DNA of 64,000 nucleotides, taken from the NCBI RefSeq assembly GCF_042453785.1, contig NC_091666.1, positions 28,168,501-28,232,500 of the forward strand, given 5' to 3'. Both the position numbers and the translations under genes were made by a program. Shown here piece by piece: positions 1 through 10,338 of the stretch. Positions within the stretch are counted from its first letter, which is position 1. Each line of letters starts with the position of its first letter. The notes below the pieces were generated by a model, which was not told the origin of the DNA, did no database searches, and was given only the letters and a program-made list of their open reading frames with translations. The stretch is from Malus domestica. Lineage: Eukaryota > Streptophyta > Magnoliopsida > Rosales > Rosaceae.

Positions 1-1760
1 TTTCGTGTACAGCACTCAGTCTTTCATTGGATACGAGCCTACTAGCATGCGCGCGCGCAATTCGGGATAGCTACGGCTTTGGTAAGTTCTTTGGCGCATT
101 TTATCAAACTTTTTTGTAGGCAGTAGAAGTTTTATTTTATTCTTGGTTCGTCGTCGAAGTTGAAACTTTTCGGCTTGATTGATTTGACTGTATGAAAGTG
201 AAAGCTCTGTAATTAAGATATTATTTTTGAAGGAATATGGTGTTTTAATATAGAATTGGTGGAGTTAATTTGGTTGTTAATTGTCTGGTTTTGTGTTTTT
301 AGATACAACGCATATAAACTGAAGAGATTGGGTCATAATTAATGTAGACAAGGTTGTGACTGTTTCTGTATTTCCAACTTCGGATATGCAGTAATATGCA
401 TAGTCGTTGCCCACAGATTACCGTGATTACAATATTAGAAATCTGCACGTTGCCCGCGGATTACCATGATTACTTTATTAGGCACGATGCCTTATTTGGC
501 CACTGTGGAAGAGGCAGTTGCCTACTCTGCACGGTGCTACTAAATGTATTGGATTGACCGTTAAAAACGTGAGTTTTTAGTTTCATTTTTGAAGATCTTA
601 GTACCTATCTTTGCAGTCATGTATATAAATTGGTTTACACTTTACAATACTGAATTTTAATTCAGCTCGAACATTTTATGGAACTCTAGTTGGTTTTGGT
701 GTTACCAATCATCTAAGTTCAGACGAGGCTTTGTATGGCTATAATTTTTATGCCGGAACAAGTGGAGCTTGTTCATTGTGATTATAAGGCATGTGAAGGA
801 TGAGAAACATTTCTTTCATATGAAGATACTCGCCACGTATTCGTTTATATATATGTGTGAGAGAGCGCTTCTTCACACGAAATCATCATTCTATTCTTCT
901 TATGTGCAAATGTGTTGCGCTGATAAAAGATGAATACTTGGGGAGATGATGATTGTAACATTGAGTAGAATATCTAATTTTCGCTTCAGCATATAGATGA
1001 ACTTAGGATCTCACTGTTCCAGAACTTGCTGTTTCTCTGATTTGCATATTGATTTGTGACAGAATCTTATGGCTTGCGTTTTCTCTCGTGAGCAGGTTGT
1101 GTATACTGATACTTAAGAGGATTTTGTTTTTATTCTATCATTAAACAGGATATTCTCGTTGGGTTGCTGCAATTTAGGACATACATCCAAAACCAGACCA
1201 AGTGGAGCTTGTGCGGCAAATGAAGGATGGGAAACATTTCTTTCATATGAAGAAACTCGCCAGGTATTCCTTCCATATATTTGATAGAGTGCTTCTTCAC
1301 ACGAAATGATCATTCTGTTCTTGTCATGCGAAATATGCGTGTCTCGGATTTGCTTAGTAATTAATTTGTGCACAAGTTCTTATGGCTTGAGTTTTTCCAG
1401 GTGAGCAGGTTGTGTAACATGATTTTGTTATTATTCTTTTCGTAAACAGGATTTTCTCGTTGGGTTGCTACGATTAAGAAAGTGAGGCCAGAATACTACT
1501 TGTCCCAGATGAATGATTAGTGCTCTGGTGTTCGTGAGCTCCATGTTTATGGGACTGCTGTTCCAGTGCATGGGTGAATTCTGACAAGCTGCAACACCAG
1601 GTAATGTAGCTTGTACATCAACTGTTTTATGTTACCGTTAGTGTTGAGATTAATTTATTGGGTAATAATGTACTCTGATTGATTCAAACAGGATTATGGT
1701 ACCCTGGAGGAGGCCGAGCGGATTGCTAGCGGGGAGCATCGATAGAAAAAGATTGCCTGA
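1..1760 (+). pseudogene. ELP3: ELP3 (Elongator radical-SAM acetyltransferase) pseudogene, copy 1
   Basis: ELP3 is the catalytic subunit of the Elongator complex, which modifies wobble uridines of tRNA. Scrambled exon pieces are readable by eye: the end of exon 1 (YSTQSF.GYEPTS) at 1-70, KLKRLGH..VDK near 318-352, an LP.DYRDY..RNLH piece at 414-450 followed by a second overlapping DY-H-D piece to about 575, VEL..DYKA.EG and ETFLSYEDTR at 755-836, a repeat of that exon at 1150-1262, the DFLVGLLRLRK exon at 1451-1600, and DYGTLEEAERIA.GEHR at 1692-1745. Several exons occur twice in partial form, so internal duplication preceded decay. No reading frame survives. The 5' part lies left of the window. 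Copies 2-4 at 33.1, 50.5 and 63.3 kb have the same orientation. Confidence 0.85.
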
Positions 1761-1863
1761 GCTTGAAGGGAAACAATCCAAAAAAAGTACAACAAATGAC
1801 TGAGACTTTATTGTTAGCACATTGAATTGGACGACGTTCAAAGAAGACAAATTTTCAACAGCA

Positions 1864-2095
1864 AACTTGAACCAGAAGAACCTCTTAACGAATCTATGTA
1901 GCTATTTTTCTTATTACTTTTTTATTCTCTGTTCTTGATGTTGATTTCCATCTTGCTCTTCCGGTTCGGACTGTGAACAACAAAACTGAATCAAAAGAAC
2001 CACTTGAGGAAATCTACCAAGCTATTTTTCTTGTATTACATTTTGATTCTTCAATCTTGATGCTGATCTTGTTCTTCCTCTTCAGACTGTAATCC
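1864..2095. repeat. Two-copy tandem repeat over the 3' end of the 2051-2770 gene
   Basis: Two diverged copies of about 113 bp, roughly 1864-1976 and 1977-2090, share the order CAACA...AGAAC.ACTT, AGCTATTTTTCTT, TTCTTGATG and TTC.GACTG. The inner copy contains the last codons and stop of the minus-strand gene, so the repeat duplicates the coding tail together with the start of the 3' UTR. Confidence 0.7.
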
Positions 2096-2770
2096 TCGAA
2101 AGCTATAATTATTGGCTACCAATTGAAAAGTTTCAGTTAGAAACTCTTTCGTTGCAGACGAATAAGCTCTGACAACTTTGCTGACAAAAATTGTCATCTG
2201 TCTCATGAAATTAACCCCCTCAAACAAGTATGGACACAAGAAATTTGCAGCCTCGCCTATGAAGATAATGCACTGGACCCCCTTCGAAAAATAGCCAACT
2301 AAGTCAATGAAAGCTTTCAGGTCTTGGGCTGCTTTGCTTCCAAACACGAGCTTCGCAGATTTGATTACATATCGAATTACTTTCTTGATGTCACCCACCG
2401 AATTCTTGAAGAAGTCCGCAGTTTTCCACCACTCAGAGGACCAATATTTTCCGGTGATGGGTTTTCCGGCCATACACTTTGTAACGGTTGCAAACTCTGC
2501 GCTCAATAGTGTATCGACTTCTGATCGGGTTGCCCCACATTGGTCATTGTCAAAAACCTTGATGAGTTCTTGAAAACATTGCAGGTCTGACCTCTCTTCA
2601 TCCCCTCGAAGCTTTCCAGCAACTGATTGTTTAACAAACTCGAACTCAAACTCAAACTCAGACATCAGTAGAATATCAACTTCTGACTTCATGGATGGAT
2701 TCTGCTTTGTTCCATTAATCTCGAACGCCATCTTGGTCAGTTCTTGTTCGTCTACTCGGTCTCCTGACAT
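2051..2770 (-). CDS. Unrecognised 239-residue protein
   Basis: A single uninterrupted reading frame on the minus strand, 239 residues, starting MSGDRVDEQELTKMAFEI. I do not recognise a family. Visible traits: an acidic Glu/Phe run (EFEFEFEF, near residue 40) made by a 6-bp codon repeat; an internal duplication in which SEVDILLMSEF..VKQSVAGK (residues about 28-52) resembles SEVDTLLSAEF..VTKCMAGK (about 84-103); a hydrophobic stretch around residues 155-180 (LVGYFSKGVQCIIFIGEAAN) that could be membrane-associated; and a strongly acidic, Gln-rich C-terminus (SEEEEQDQHQD). A CT-rich leader and a TATA-like box lie upstream, which supports expression. Codon use looks like an ordinary plant gene. 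It could be a lineage-specific gene. Function unknown. Confidence 0.6.
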   Translation of the reverse strand: MSGDRVDEQELTKMAFEINGTKQNPSMKSEVDILLMSEFEFEFEFVKQSVAGKLRGDEERSDLQCFQELIKVFDNDQCGATRSEVDTLLSAEFATVTKCMAGKPITGKYWSSEWWKTADFFKNSVGDIKKVIRYVIKSAKLVFGSKAAQDLKAFIDLVGYFSKGVQCIIFIGEAANFLCPYLFEGVNFMRQMTIFVSKVVRAYSSATKEFLTETFQLVANNYSFRGLQSEEEEQDQHQD

Positions 2771-2853
2771 TGTTGTTCTTTCTTTCGACGAATGATCTTT
2801 CTGGCGAAAGAATCAGCGTGAGTGTGACGGAGAGAGGGTCTCTGTAAAAAGAA

Positions 2854-2856
<3 letters not shown>

Positions 2857-2896
<40 letters not shown>

Positions 2897-2956
2897 AACG
2901 ATTTTTGATTTTGGTGCGGTGCGTAGGTGTGAATTTTGCGAAGAAGTTCAATATAT
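2857..2956 (-). promoter_or_regulatory. Probable core promoter and CT-repeat leader of the 2051-2770 gene
   Basis: On the minus strand a TATATA-type box (2951-2956) lies about 180 bp upstream of the ATG. It is followed by a (CT)n tract of about 34 bp (2857-2890 as GA on the plus strand) between the likely start site and the ATG. CT-rich leaders are common in plant promoters. The TATA box coincides with the proposed 5' end of the Helitron-like element, so the promoter may be partly transposon-derived. Confidence 0.45.
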
Positions 2957-4164
2957 ACTAAAACTGTTTATCAACTGAAACTGTTTATAAACACAGTATA
3001 GTTCCGATTTTACCCTTGCTTGGTTTGTGTTATGAATTCTGATATTTTGAGTATAATTTTGGTTTTTGGAATTTCGAATTTGTACCCTGACCTTGCTCTA
3101 ATTAATTTTAATTTCGTCTGTTATTGTTGGGTTTGAGTAAATTTCGAACCTTTTGTTTTCGTTCTTAAAATTTTTGAGTTCTATCTATTAAATATTTGTT
3201 AAAAGACCCGAATTTTCTATTCGAACAATTTGTAAAGCCTATGAAAACTGAACAAAAGGTCATATGATCCGTGATTTCTTCCTTCCTATAGGTGTAGAAG
3301 CTATGTTCTCCCGTTTTTTTGCCCAATTTCAAAGGCTCTGAATTGCTTAATTTTCTTTAAATATATTTTCAACTTCAAATATATTTTTTATTTATTTTTT
3401 CGGTTTTCTGATTTCTGGTTGTGTTTTAGGGCATAATAGTGGGAGTTTGAATAATGGAGCTGCAGCCATGCAATGGAGTATAGCAGGAGGCAGAGGACCT
3501 TTCACTCCATCTCAATGGATGGAGCTAGAACACTAGGTCTTGATCTACAAATACATCCCAATGTGCCTATTTCGTCCACACTTCATCCCAATCAAGAAGG
3601 CCCTTAATTCTACAGGATTTTTTTATATTTTCGAACGGAATTCTCAGGCGCAATTCATATAATTTCTTCATTTTACTAAAAATAAAAAGATTTCCGCACA
3701 CTTCACTTTTTTTTTCTTATGCACGTTTTTGCTTGTTTTGTTGTTTGATTTTTGCTTGATTTTATTTAATTCAAAAGCTAGAAATAAATCTAAATTTTTC
3801 ATGCCTTCATTCTAAGTATTTTTCGATTTTCGTGGGGTTGTGTATGTGCAATGAGATGGGGTTCTATCCATTTGGGATTCTCCAATCACTGTGAATTACA
3901 AGGATTTCATAGATAATGTACATATTAGGGATACACTTGAGCCTAGATAAGCATGAAAAGCATACGGTTTTGCTTCACCCATCTAATCATAGAATTGGGT
4001 ACCATCAATTCAAACCCGCATACGGTTTTCCTTTTTTGTAAATAGGGTTGTAAGATTTCCACATGTATGTAAATAGTATTGCCTATCATATATACATTTA
4101 TAACTTTCTATATGTTTTATCCGGTTTTAAAACCCGCAGCATCGCGTAGGGACACTTTCGCTAG
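2948..4164 (+). mobile_element. Helitron-like non-autonomous element (putative)
   Basis: Proposed from its ends. The 3' end is CTAG (4161-4164) followed by T, matching the CTRR|T rule. About 10 bp before it lies a GC-rich imperfect hairpin (CCCGC..GTAGGG, 4133-4151) in otherwise AT-rich sequence. The 5' end is TC followed by AATATATACTAAAACTG, which resembles plant Helitron starts, but the preceding base is T rather than the expected A. The interior is AT-rich and holds a captured GRF QLQ-domain scrap (3430-3612). No Rep/helicase coding is present. The ends are imperfect, so the call is tentative. Confidence 0.45.
3430..3612 (+). pseudogene. Growth-regulating factor (GRF) QLQ-domain fragment
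   Basis: GRF transcription factors carry an N-terminal QLQ domain that binds GIF co-activators. Translation of 3448-3530 reads NGAAAMQWS and GGRGPFTPSQWMELEH, a diagnostic QLQ start. The expected Gln after LEH is a stop (TAG). VLIYKYI follows in the same frame, then NVPISSTL in a shifted frame and PIKKA. It is a single broken exon with no WRC domain nearby. Its position inside the proposed Helitron suggests capture, though an old processed or segmental fragment is possible. Confidence 0.75.
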
Positions 4165-4167
4165 TAA

Positions 4168-5165
4168 GGCTTAAATGTCAAAATGGTCCCTGTGTGATAG
4201 GATCAGACATGATAAAAAGGAAAATTGCAAGAAAGTAAATGCAGAAATGGAAAAGAAATTAAAGTAAATTCATATCTTCATTCATAGTACTCATTACACT
4301 AGAAAAAAGAGTTTAAATACATCCAAAGATAAGTAGGGTTCGAGCTATAGACGGGCCTAATGGTATTACATATGTAATGGGTCTAATGGTATTACATATG
4401 TAATGGGCCTAATGGTATTACATATCTAATGGGCCTAATGGATAGTAATAACATTAGGTGGTCCAACTAGTCAAAACCGAAGCCCAATAGCTTAGAGTTG
4501 CATCATTGTGTTATAATTATATGGCCAATTTAATATTTGGCTAATTTAGTCCCCGTGTCTGTCTATGTTAGCCAATTAAGGACATTTCATTCAATCTCTT
4601 TTAAAAAATTCATAAGAAAAATTATATGAGATATAATTACCCTAACCTTTTACATAAAAATAACACATATAAGAAATAAAACTTCCAATCTGAAAAATGT
4701 TTAAGGTTGCGACGTAGAAAAGAGAGGAGGTAATGTTAGGGAGGAGGTCGGGAAGTTGGAAGGAGAATAACTTCTTTTTTCTTTTTTTTTTAATTTTATT
4801 TCATTTTTAAATATTTTAAATCAAATAAATAATTTCATAAATAAGTTTATAATAATTTATAATAAAAATGGAGCTTTAACGAAAAGCTCCCAGAACTGTT
4901 CACTTTAACGAAAAACCACATTTTTACTCTAAAATTCAATTTTGGTACTATTCACTTACAACATTTTTTTGTCGTTTTCGTTAAAACTTAAAGTTTTCAA
5001 GCTCTTTTTATTAATTTTCCTTAATAAAAAATTACAAAAATTAGATGAAAATGTTCTTAATTGGCTAACGGAGGTAAACACAAGGACCAAATTGGCCAAA
5101 TTGAAAATACAGAGACTAAATTGATCTAATGACTAAAACACATGGACTATTTTAACATTTAAGCC
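4168..5165. mobile_element. TIR element with GGCTTAAATG ends
   Basis: The left end GGCTTAAATGTCAAAATGGTCC is matched in inverted orientation by the right end (5138-5165, GGACTATTTTAACATTTAAGCC as written). Inverted similarity continues inside, pairing the left arm around 4525-4600 (TTAGCCAATTAAGGACATTT) with the right arm around 5045-5100. About 330 bp in the left arm (roughly 4197-4525) has no partner and looks like a later insertion. No clear target duplication. The right end abuts the truncated 3' end of TELO2 copy A. No transposase. Confidence 0.65.
4337..4441. repeat. Short tandem repeat, about 27 bp unit
   Basis: Three to four copies of a unit containing TGGTATTACATATGTAATGGGCCTAA lie within the extra segment of the left arm of the 4168-5165 element. 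Each unit contains the palindrome ATTACATATGTAAT. Confidence 0.75.
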
Positions 5166-5491
5166 AAGAAATAATATATTTTAACATTTACGCATATAGA
5201 TGAGTTTCCCCAGGACAAGAAAATCTCTACCCAGCAAGTCAACACCCTGCCTTCTCTTCTCAAAACCTTGCCTGGCAGGCAGCATAAATGCTGCTGCATA
5301 CACCGGAAACTTATTATGGGGCCATTCTATTTGGGCTTCTTGTTTATTTTCTGATCTTAGGCTCCACTCGCGTGTCTTTACTCTCTTAATCTACCCAGAT
5401 TTTGAAGTTCCCTCCCATAATGATCGGTCCAATTCAATAAAGATCTTGATTTTGAAATCTCTTTCCAGGGACCAGCTCCAGCAGGACCTAA

Positions 5492-6218
5492 GGCCATCTC
5501 TGGCCCTACAAGATTCTCCAAGATATTAATATTTTAATGAACAGTACAGGGCCATATTTGCCTCCGTCTCCAACCGAGGGCCAGAGGGTCAAAGGGCTCG
5601 TTTTAGCCCTGTCACGAAAAGCCGTCTCAAACCGAGGGCCATAGGGCCAAACATAATTTATTATTTAAAAACTACAATTTAATGTTGTATAAATGGCTTA
5701 GGAAGTTATACGAAAAAAATAGAATTGAAAAAAAATATGAAACAAATTTTGTGAAATAGAAGTTATAGGAAAACAAATATGAAACAAAATTTGATTCATA
5801 TGAAAAGGAAAAAAAAAGGGAAAAAAAGAAGTTTAAATTCATTAAAAAAAAAAAGAAGTTTAAATTCATTAAAAAAAAAAAAAAGAGGCCTAATAATCCA
5901 ACGGCTACTAGCCGTTATATTAAAAAACATTTCAAACTATTAGTGTCGGTTATAACCGACACTAATAGTAGAACTATTAAAAAAAAAAGAATATCTTTAA
6001 TGTTGTCGGTTATAATCGACAGCAATAGGAAATCATTAAAAAAAAAATAGCCAGCCCGGGGCTGGCTGGCTGGCCGAAAGCAGCCAGCCCTCCAGCCCTC
6101 TCCGATCCCGTGGGGCCCTCCCAGATTCCAGATTCCTCTGGCCTAGCCCTCGGTTGGAGACGATTTTAGGGCTATTTTCGGCCCTCTGGCCCTCTGGACC
6201 CTTCGGTTGGAGATGGCC
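5492..6218. mobile_element. MITE, PIF/Harbinger-like, 727 bp, TSD TAA
   Basis: Inverted ends GGCCATCTC...GAGATGGCC are flanked by an exact 3-bp duplication TAA (5489-5491 and 6219-6221). TWA-type 3-bp targets are the PIF/Harbinger signature. It sits inside a TELO2 exon: WFLPSDL is on one side and GPAGAGPW on the other, and removing the element plus one TSD restores the reading. It contains short palindromes with GTCGGTTATAACCGAC (near 5944). Related copies lie at 33828 and 62721. Confidence 0.85.
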
Positions 6219-6675
6219 TAAGTCGCTAGGCAGGAACCAAGCTTTGGTCTCTGACGTGGTTGATACGAGCGGCTTAGCCTGTGTAGGCCTTATAATTTTG
6301 GAATGAGCAAGCTCCTGAGCAGCCTCAGTCATGACATCAAGTATCAATATGCATTGACTGATATCCACTTTAGGTGAATAAAGTAGTTTGTTTAATGTCT
6401 CAACAGATTCCAATGGGCATGTGACAAGCAAAGCAACCAATGCTTTTTGTCTCGTCTTCAGCTGATCTTCCTCACCTTCTACAGCCAAGCCAGAACAACG
6501 AAGCTGGACAAGTGTTCTCACAAAATCACTGGCTACGTGCTTGAGCTCATCAGGTGATGCTCGGACAAGTTTTTCAGCAACACCAAGAGCATTCTCCACC
6601 TGCAATATGAAAATAAAATTAATGATCCAGGAGCCAAGGATAATATTCATCCCGCTTGTGTAATTTACTACCAAT

Positions 6676-7380
6676 GTTCTAAAAATGGGCCTAGACGACG
6701 CTAGACGGTGAAGGCCCGCTGCGGGGCAAATCATTTCGAAAAGTCAGTCTGGAGCTAGGCAGTCCTAAACGACTCCTAGGTGGCAGGCTAGGCGGTCCTA
6801 AGAGGTCTTTTTATTTTTATTTTTTATAATTAATTGCGTGCTTTCTTTTTTTGGTTTCATGGCGGTATATTTATAGAAATGGTGTACCTAATTTGCAAAT
6901 GATGGATTTACTACAAGTTCATTCAATAGTAAAACGAATTGGAGCACCTTTGAGGAGATACATACAAAGAAAAGAAATAAATTAGATACAACAAGGTTAA
7001 ATAATTTAGTCTATTTCCAATCCAATGCAAGGATCATGAACAAGAAGAATTTAGTCTATCATCCAAGAATACTCCTTATTATGATTATATGCTTACTGTT
7101 TTTTAAATATTGAACTTTTTGGATGTATATACTTTGTGTATTCTTCTACTTCTATTTTTGCATTTTATCATTCTTTTATTATCCATACAAGTATAGTTTT
7201 TTTTTTAAGTGTAAATAAGCACTTATTTACAAGTTATATAATAAATTTATATAAATCCGCCTAGGCCGCCTGGGCGCCCACCTAGACCCCGCCTAGCCGC
7301 CTAATCACTAGGCCCCGCCTAGCCGCCTAGGCACTAGGCCCCTACTCTCCTCCCGACTAGCGCCTAACGTTTTTTAGAAC
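6676..7380. mobile_element. Non-autonomous TIR-type repeat rich in CGCCTAGGC motifs
   Basis: It lies in the TELO2 intron and has inverted ends GTTCTAAAAA (6676-6685) and TTTTTAGAAC (about 7371-7380). Next to each end are GC-rich stretches with repeated GCCTAGGC and CGCCTAG motifs, around an AT-rich middle of about 500 bp. No clean target duplication was seen. The right end recurs at 26462-26530 in TELO2 copy B, so insertion predates that duplication. Shorter related pieces lie at 45714-45830 and 58018-58140. Confidence 0.55.
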
Positions 7381-7840
7381 TTATGATTATTGTAAGAACA
7401 TTTGACAAAATTTTAAACCAATGAACATGGTTTACTTACCCTATCAGCATCATCAGAATTCCGAAGTGCAGCAACTACGTCGACCAATTGTGAAATTACA
7501 CAAGCGGGATGAATATTATCCTTGGCTGCTGAAAATTACACAAATCATATGGCTGTAAAGATGACTCACTTGAAACATCAGACTCATTTCATTAGCATCG
7601 TCATTTTCATCGTCGTCCGAGACCGACTCGTAGTTTAGTGCAACTGGATCAACCAACTTAGATTCATATGATTTCCAATTTCTACTCGTACCATCACTAG
7701 ATTTATGGGGTTAAGCCCTTTTTCAGCACTGAGGTAGATGTTTCAGGATTGTCGATACCCTGTTGTATGCAATTTGACATGTCATCAAAATAAAGACCTT
7801 ACGAGAGCATGACTCTATGGTGTTTCCAACAAGTCCAGTT

Positions 7841-7962
7841 GATAATGTTCTCACTAGATTAATAACGTGCGCATTCTAGAATTTATCGTCGGCCAACATG
7901 GTCGGTCGAGTATAAATGTTTAGAAGACCCTAAATTATATGTGCCTAGAGCTAGATAGACCC
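7841..7962. repeat. Partial copy of the 21.8-23.1 kb tandem unit fused to TELO2
   Basis: The sequence from CGCATTCTAGAATTTATCG to TAGATAGACCCC matches the first part of the units at 21841, 22292 and 22664. Together with the TELO2 piece just before it, the block 7670-7962 is nearly the same as 21670-21945, so the TELO2/tandem-unit junction itself has been duplicated. Confidence 0.75.
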
Positions 7963-10333
7963 CTAATTTATAACCTTTTGATCTTGCTTCATCTGCAGCT
8001 AAACCAAAATCTGGACAGTCCCAAATATAATTCTGTCAAAAACCAGATAGCAACACCATGTAAAAGCCATATTGGGTGTCTACACCCACACTTATCAATT
8101 TACACAAATTTGAAATTTGAATCACTTGGACTTCAAAAATATTTGCACAGAAATTCAAAAGAAGATGAACAGTACTGGGCAATTGAGACTCACCTATAAC
8201 TGCTACCGAGCTATGCTGCACGGAATAGTGATGCACCGTGAAGAGAACTCGGCGCTGTTGACAAAGTCCCAGAATAACCTTGAAATTTATAGGGGTCAAA
8301 TTTTATAGCCGAAGGAGCAATCATTTACTGAATTATAAAGAAAAACCCTAAATAAACAATCAATCAAACAGAACCAAATCATATTTACCAGCTTCAAAAT
8401 TTTGAAAATTTTCGTACTAAACCCAATTATAAAGGGAATGAGTGTACTGTGTACCTAATGAAGTATTACACCACTGTTGATGGCAGACTGGGTAGTGCAT
8501 GCAGCATCAGTATGCACTCCATAATTGTCTCTCTGTTTTTTCTATATGACAAATGATTTGGGAATTAATAGGGGTGCAAAATGGATAGAACCAAGAATTG
8601 AAATCAAGAGAAAACACACATCCAATTTGATAACAGTCAAACTGCTAGTGTGGTGCAAAATGAGCAATTTTAAACTCGTAAAATAATTTGTACCCCTCTT
8701 CCCCCATTTTCTGTGCAATTCACCACCTAAACAATGCAATAAAAAACCAAATGGAGGGATTTTACACATACATATATCATTCTGTCTCTCAAATTTACAC
8801 CAATGATGCATGCATGAACCTCAATTAATCCCGTATTGCGAGTGAAATTTCCATTTTTAACCACTAAATCAGAACAACCACTGCCGGGGAAGCAAACATG
8901 AGCTACTTTCATAAAAAATTAAAATTAAAGACATAAACTTCACACAGCTAGAACCTGACAACCAGCCTATAAATTAAAACAAAAACCAGGCTCAAACATA
9001 TGTATTTCCATAGATGCATGTATAAAGCTGTACATACACACCTGTATAATTGTGTAACCACAGAGGATTTGGGAAAGCTTTCAACATACCTGTGTATCGC
9101 AGTAGCAAGTTGAATTGCTAGCTTTCATCCCTTTTTCGGGCCGGGTTTTGCAGCATCTACATTCACCTATAGCGTTTAAAATTTTCAGTCGGAGAGCAAG
9201 AAGAAACGTAATAAAATGCTCCAAAGGGTAAACCCCAGCAAGCAATAGAGTATATATTGAATGCCATATGGCAATTAAGAGTCAAAGGTACCTTAAAAAT
9301 AACATCTCTAAAATCAATTTACCAAACCCCTAAATCTAACAATTTTAACAAATACTATAGCATCAATTGATTTAACCCTATACACACTTAATTTCTAGCC
9401 TATCATCTACGAACAGAATAAGTACAATCTTCCTAGCCTCTGTCATTAGCAAATAGCAGCAGGGCAAGTTACAATTGATCAATAATATTTCAGATATACA
9501 AAGTTTTAAATATGGTTCTAGTCAAATGTAGAAAACTAACATCTCTCCTTTTCTCAGCTAATCCATTTTTGCATTTCCAACCAATAATCGAGAAAGTGAG
9601 GGGAGGGCGCTACAAAGAACGCATAAGAAAAAAAGAAAGAAATTACATTTGTGATCAACCATCAAAGTAACAAACCGCAGTGAAAAATCAAATATTTGGC
9701 TTCGCATAGAGAATTAATTTTGTTTAATGGAATAATACAAAATCCCATCCAAACATTTCACACAACCAGGGCCATCTATTCCAATTTCCAAGCTTCATTC
9801 ACAGAAAAAGAATCGGGGCCAATATCGATAATGCCATGAAAATTAAGACGATTTCATATTTGATTTAGTGAAATTTCACACAACCTAGAAAATATCAGCA
9901 CAATTTCAGGCCAAAAATAAAATGCAACAAATAAATAGGCCGTGCAAACCTAACCGCATTGCACAAAAGATTCGGAAATGATTTTTACCTTTTCAATCAA
10001 TTGATGCAGGCATGGGCTTCGGTTATGGTTCAGTCTCTGCAGGCATGGCCTTCGGTTATGGTTGTCTGGTATATTGGTTATACACAATGATCAATCACAC
10101 ACAAAGTTATGATAACACTTGAAAGAATAAGGCAAATCAAGAAGGATATTTCACTCAAATTAGATCATACACACACTGTATCGTCCTCTAAATCCTAAGA
10201 GAAAAAGTGTGAACACCACAACCTCAGGTTCAAAAATATTGTGACTGATCTATAAAATATAGCATATCATTTCATTAGACCTAGCCTAAATTCAGGTGCT
10301 TAAGCACATTAAGATATAATTTCTACCTAAAAG
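7963..10333. other. 2.4 kb without a recognisable gene
   Basis: AT-rich sequence. On the minus strand two stretches look faintly exon-like: 8306-8195, ending at a GTGAGT donor after ...SSVAVIG, and 9170-9090, reading ECRCCKTRPEKGMKASN and CYCDTQ before a GTATGT donor. I recognise neither. A 30-bp direct repeat (GCAGGCATGG.CTTCGGTTATGGTT) lies at about 10007-10067. The segment ends at the LTR element target site. Confidence 0.4.
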
Positions 10334-10338
10334 GAGAC

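Larger units (their letters stand above)
5172..7845 (-). pseudogene. TELO2: TELO2/TEL2 (TTT complex) pseudogene, copy A, C-terminal half
   Basis: TEL2 acts with TTI1 and TTI2 as an HSP90 co-chaperone that stabilises PIKK kinases (ATM, ATR, TOR). Reading the minus strand: 7800-7565 gives a piece with NWKSYESKLVDPVALNYES and an acidic DDDENDDANEM segment; 7535-7437 gives AKDNIHPACV..QLVDVVAALR; 6600-6222 gives VENALGVAEKLVRASPDELK through SQCILILDVMTEAAQELA to KAWFLPSD; then, beyond the MITE, 5488-5180 gives GPAGAGPWKEIS, NKFPVYAAAFMLPARQGFEK and DLLGRDFLVLGKLIYM. A one-base change breaks the frame near 5385, where GRLRE.KTR..WSLRS is split. The gene is cut off at the TIR element. The N-terminal half is absent here but present at 26.5-32 kb. 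Confidence 0.85.

Noticed and set aside
8036-8299. Minus-strand 87-residue frame as a gene
   Set aside because: No family recognised and no supporting neighbours; only a possible donor site. Left as unassigned sequence.
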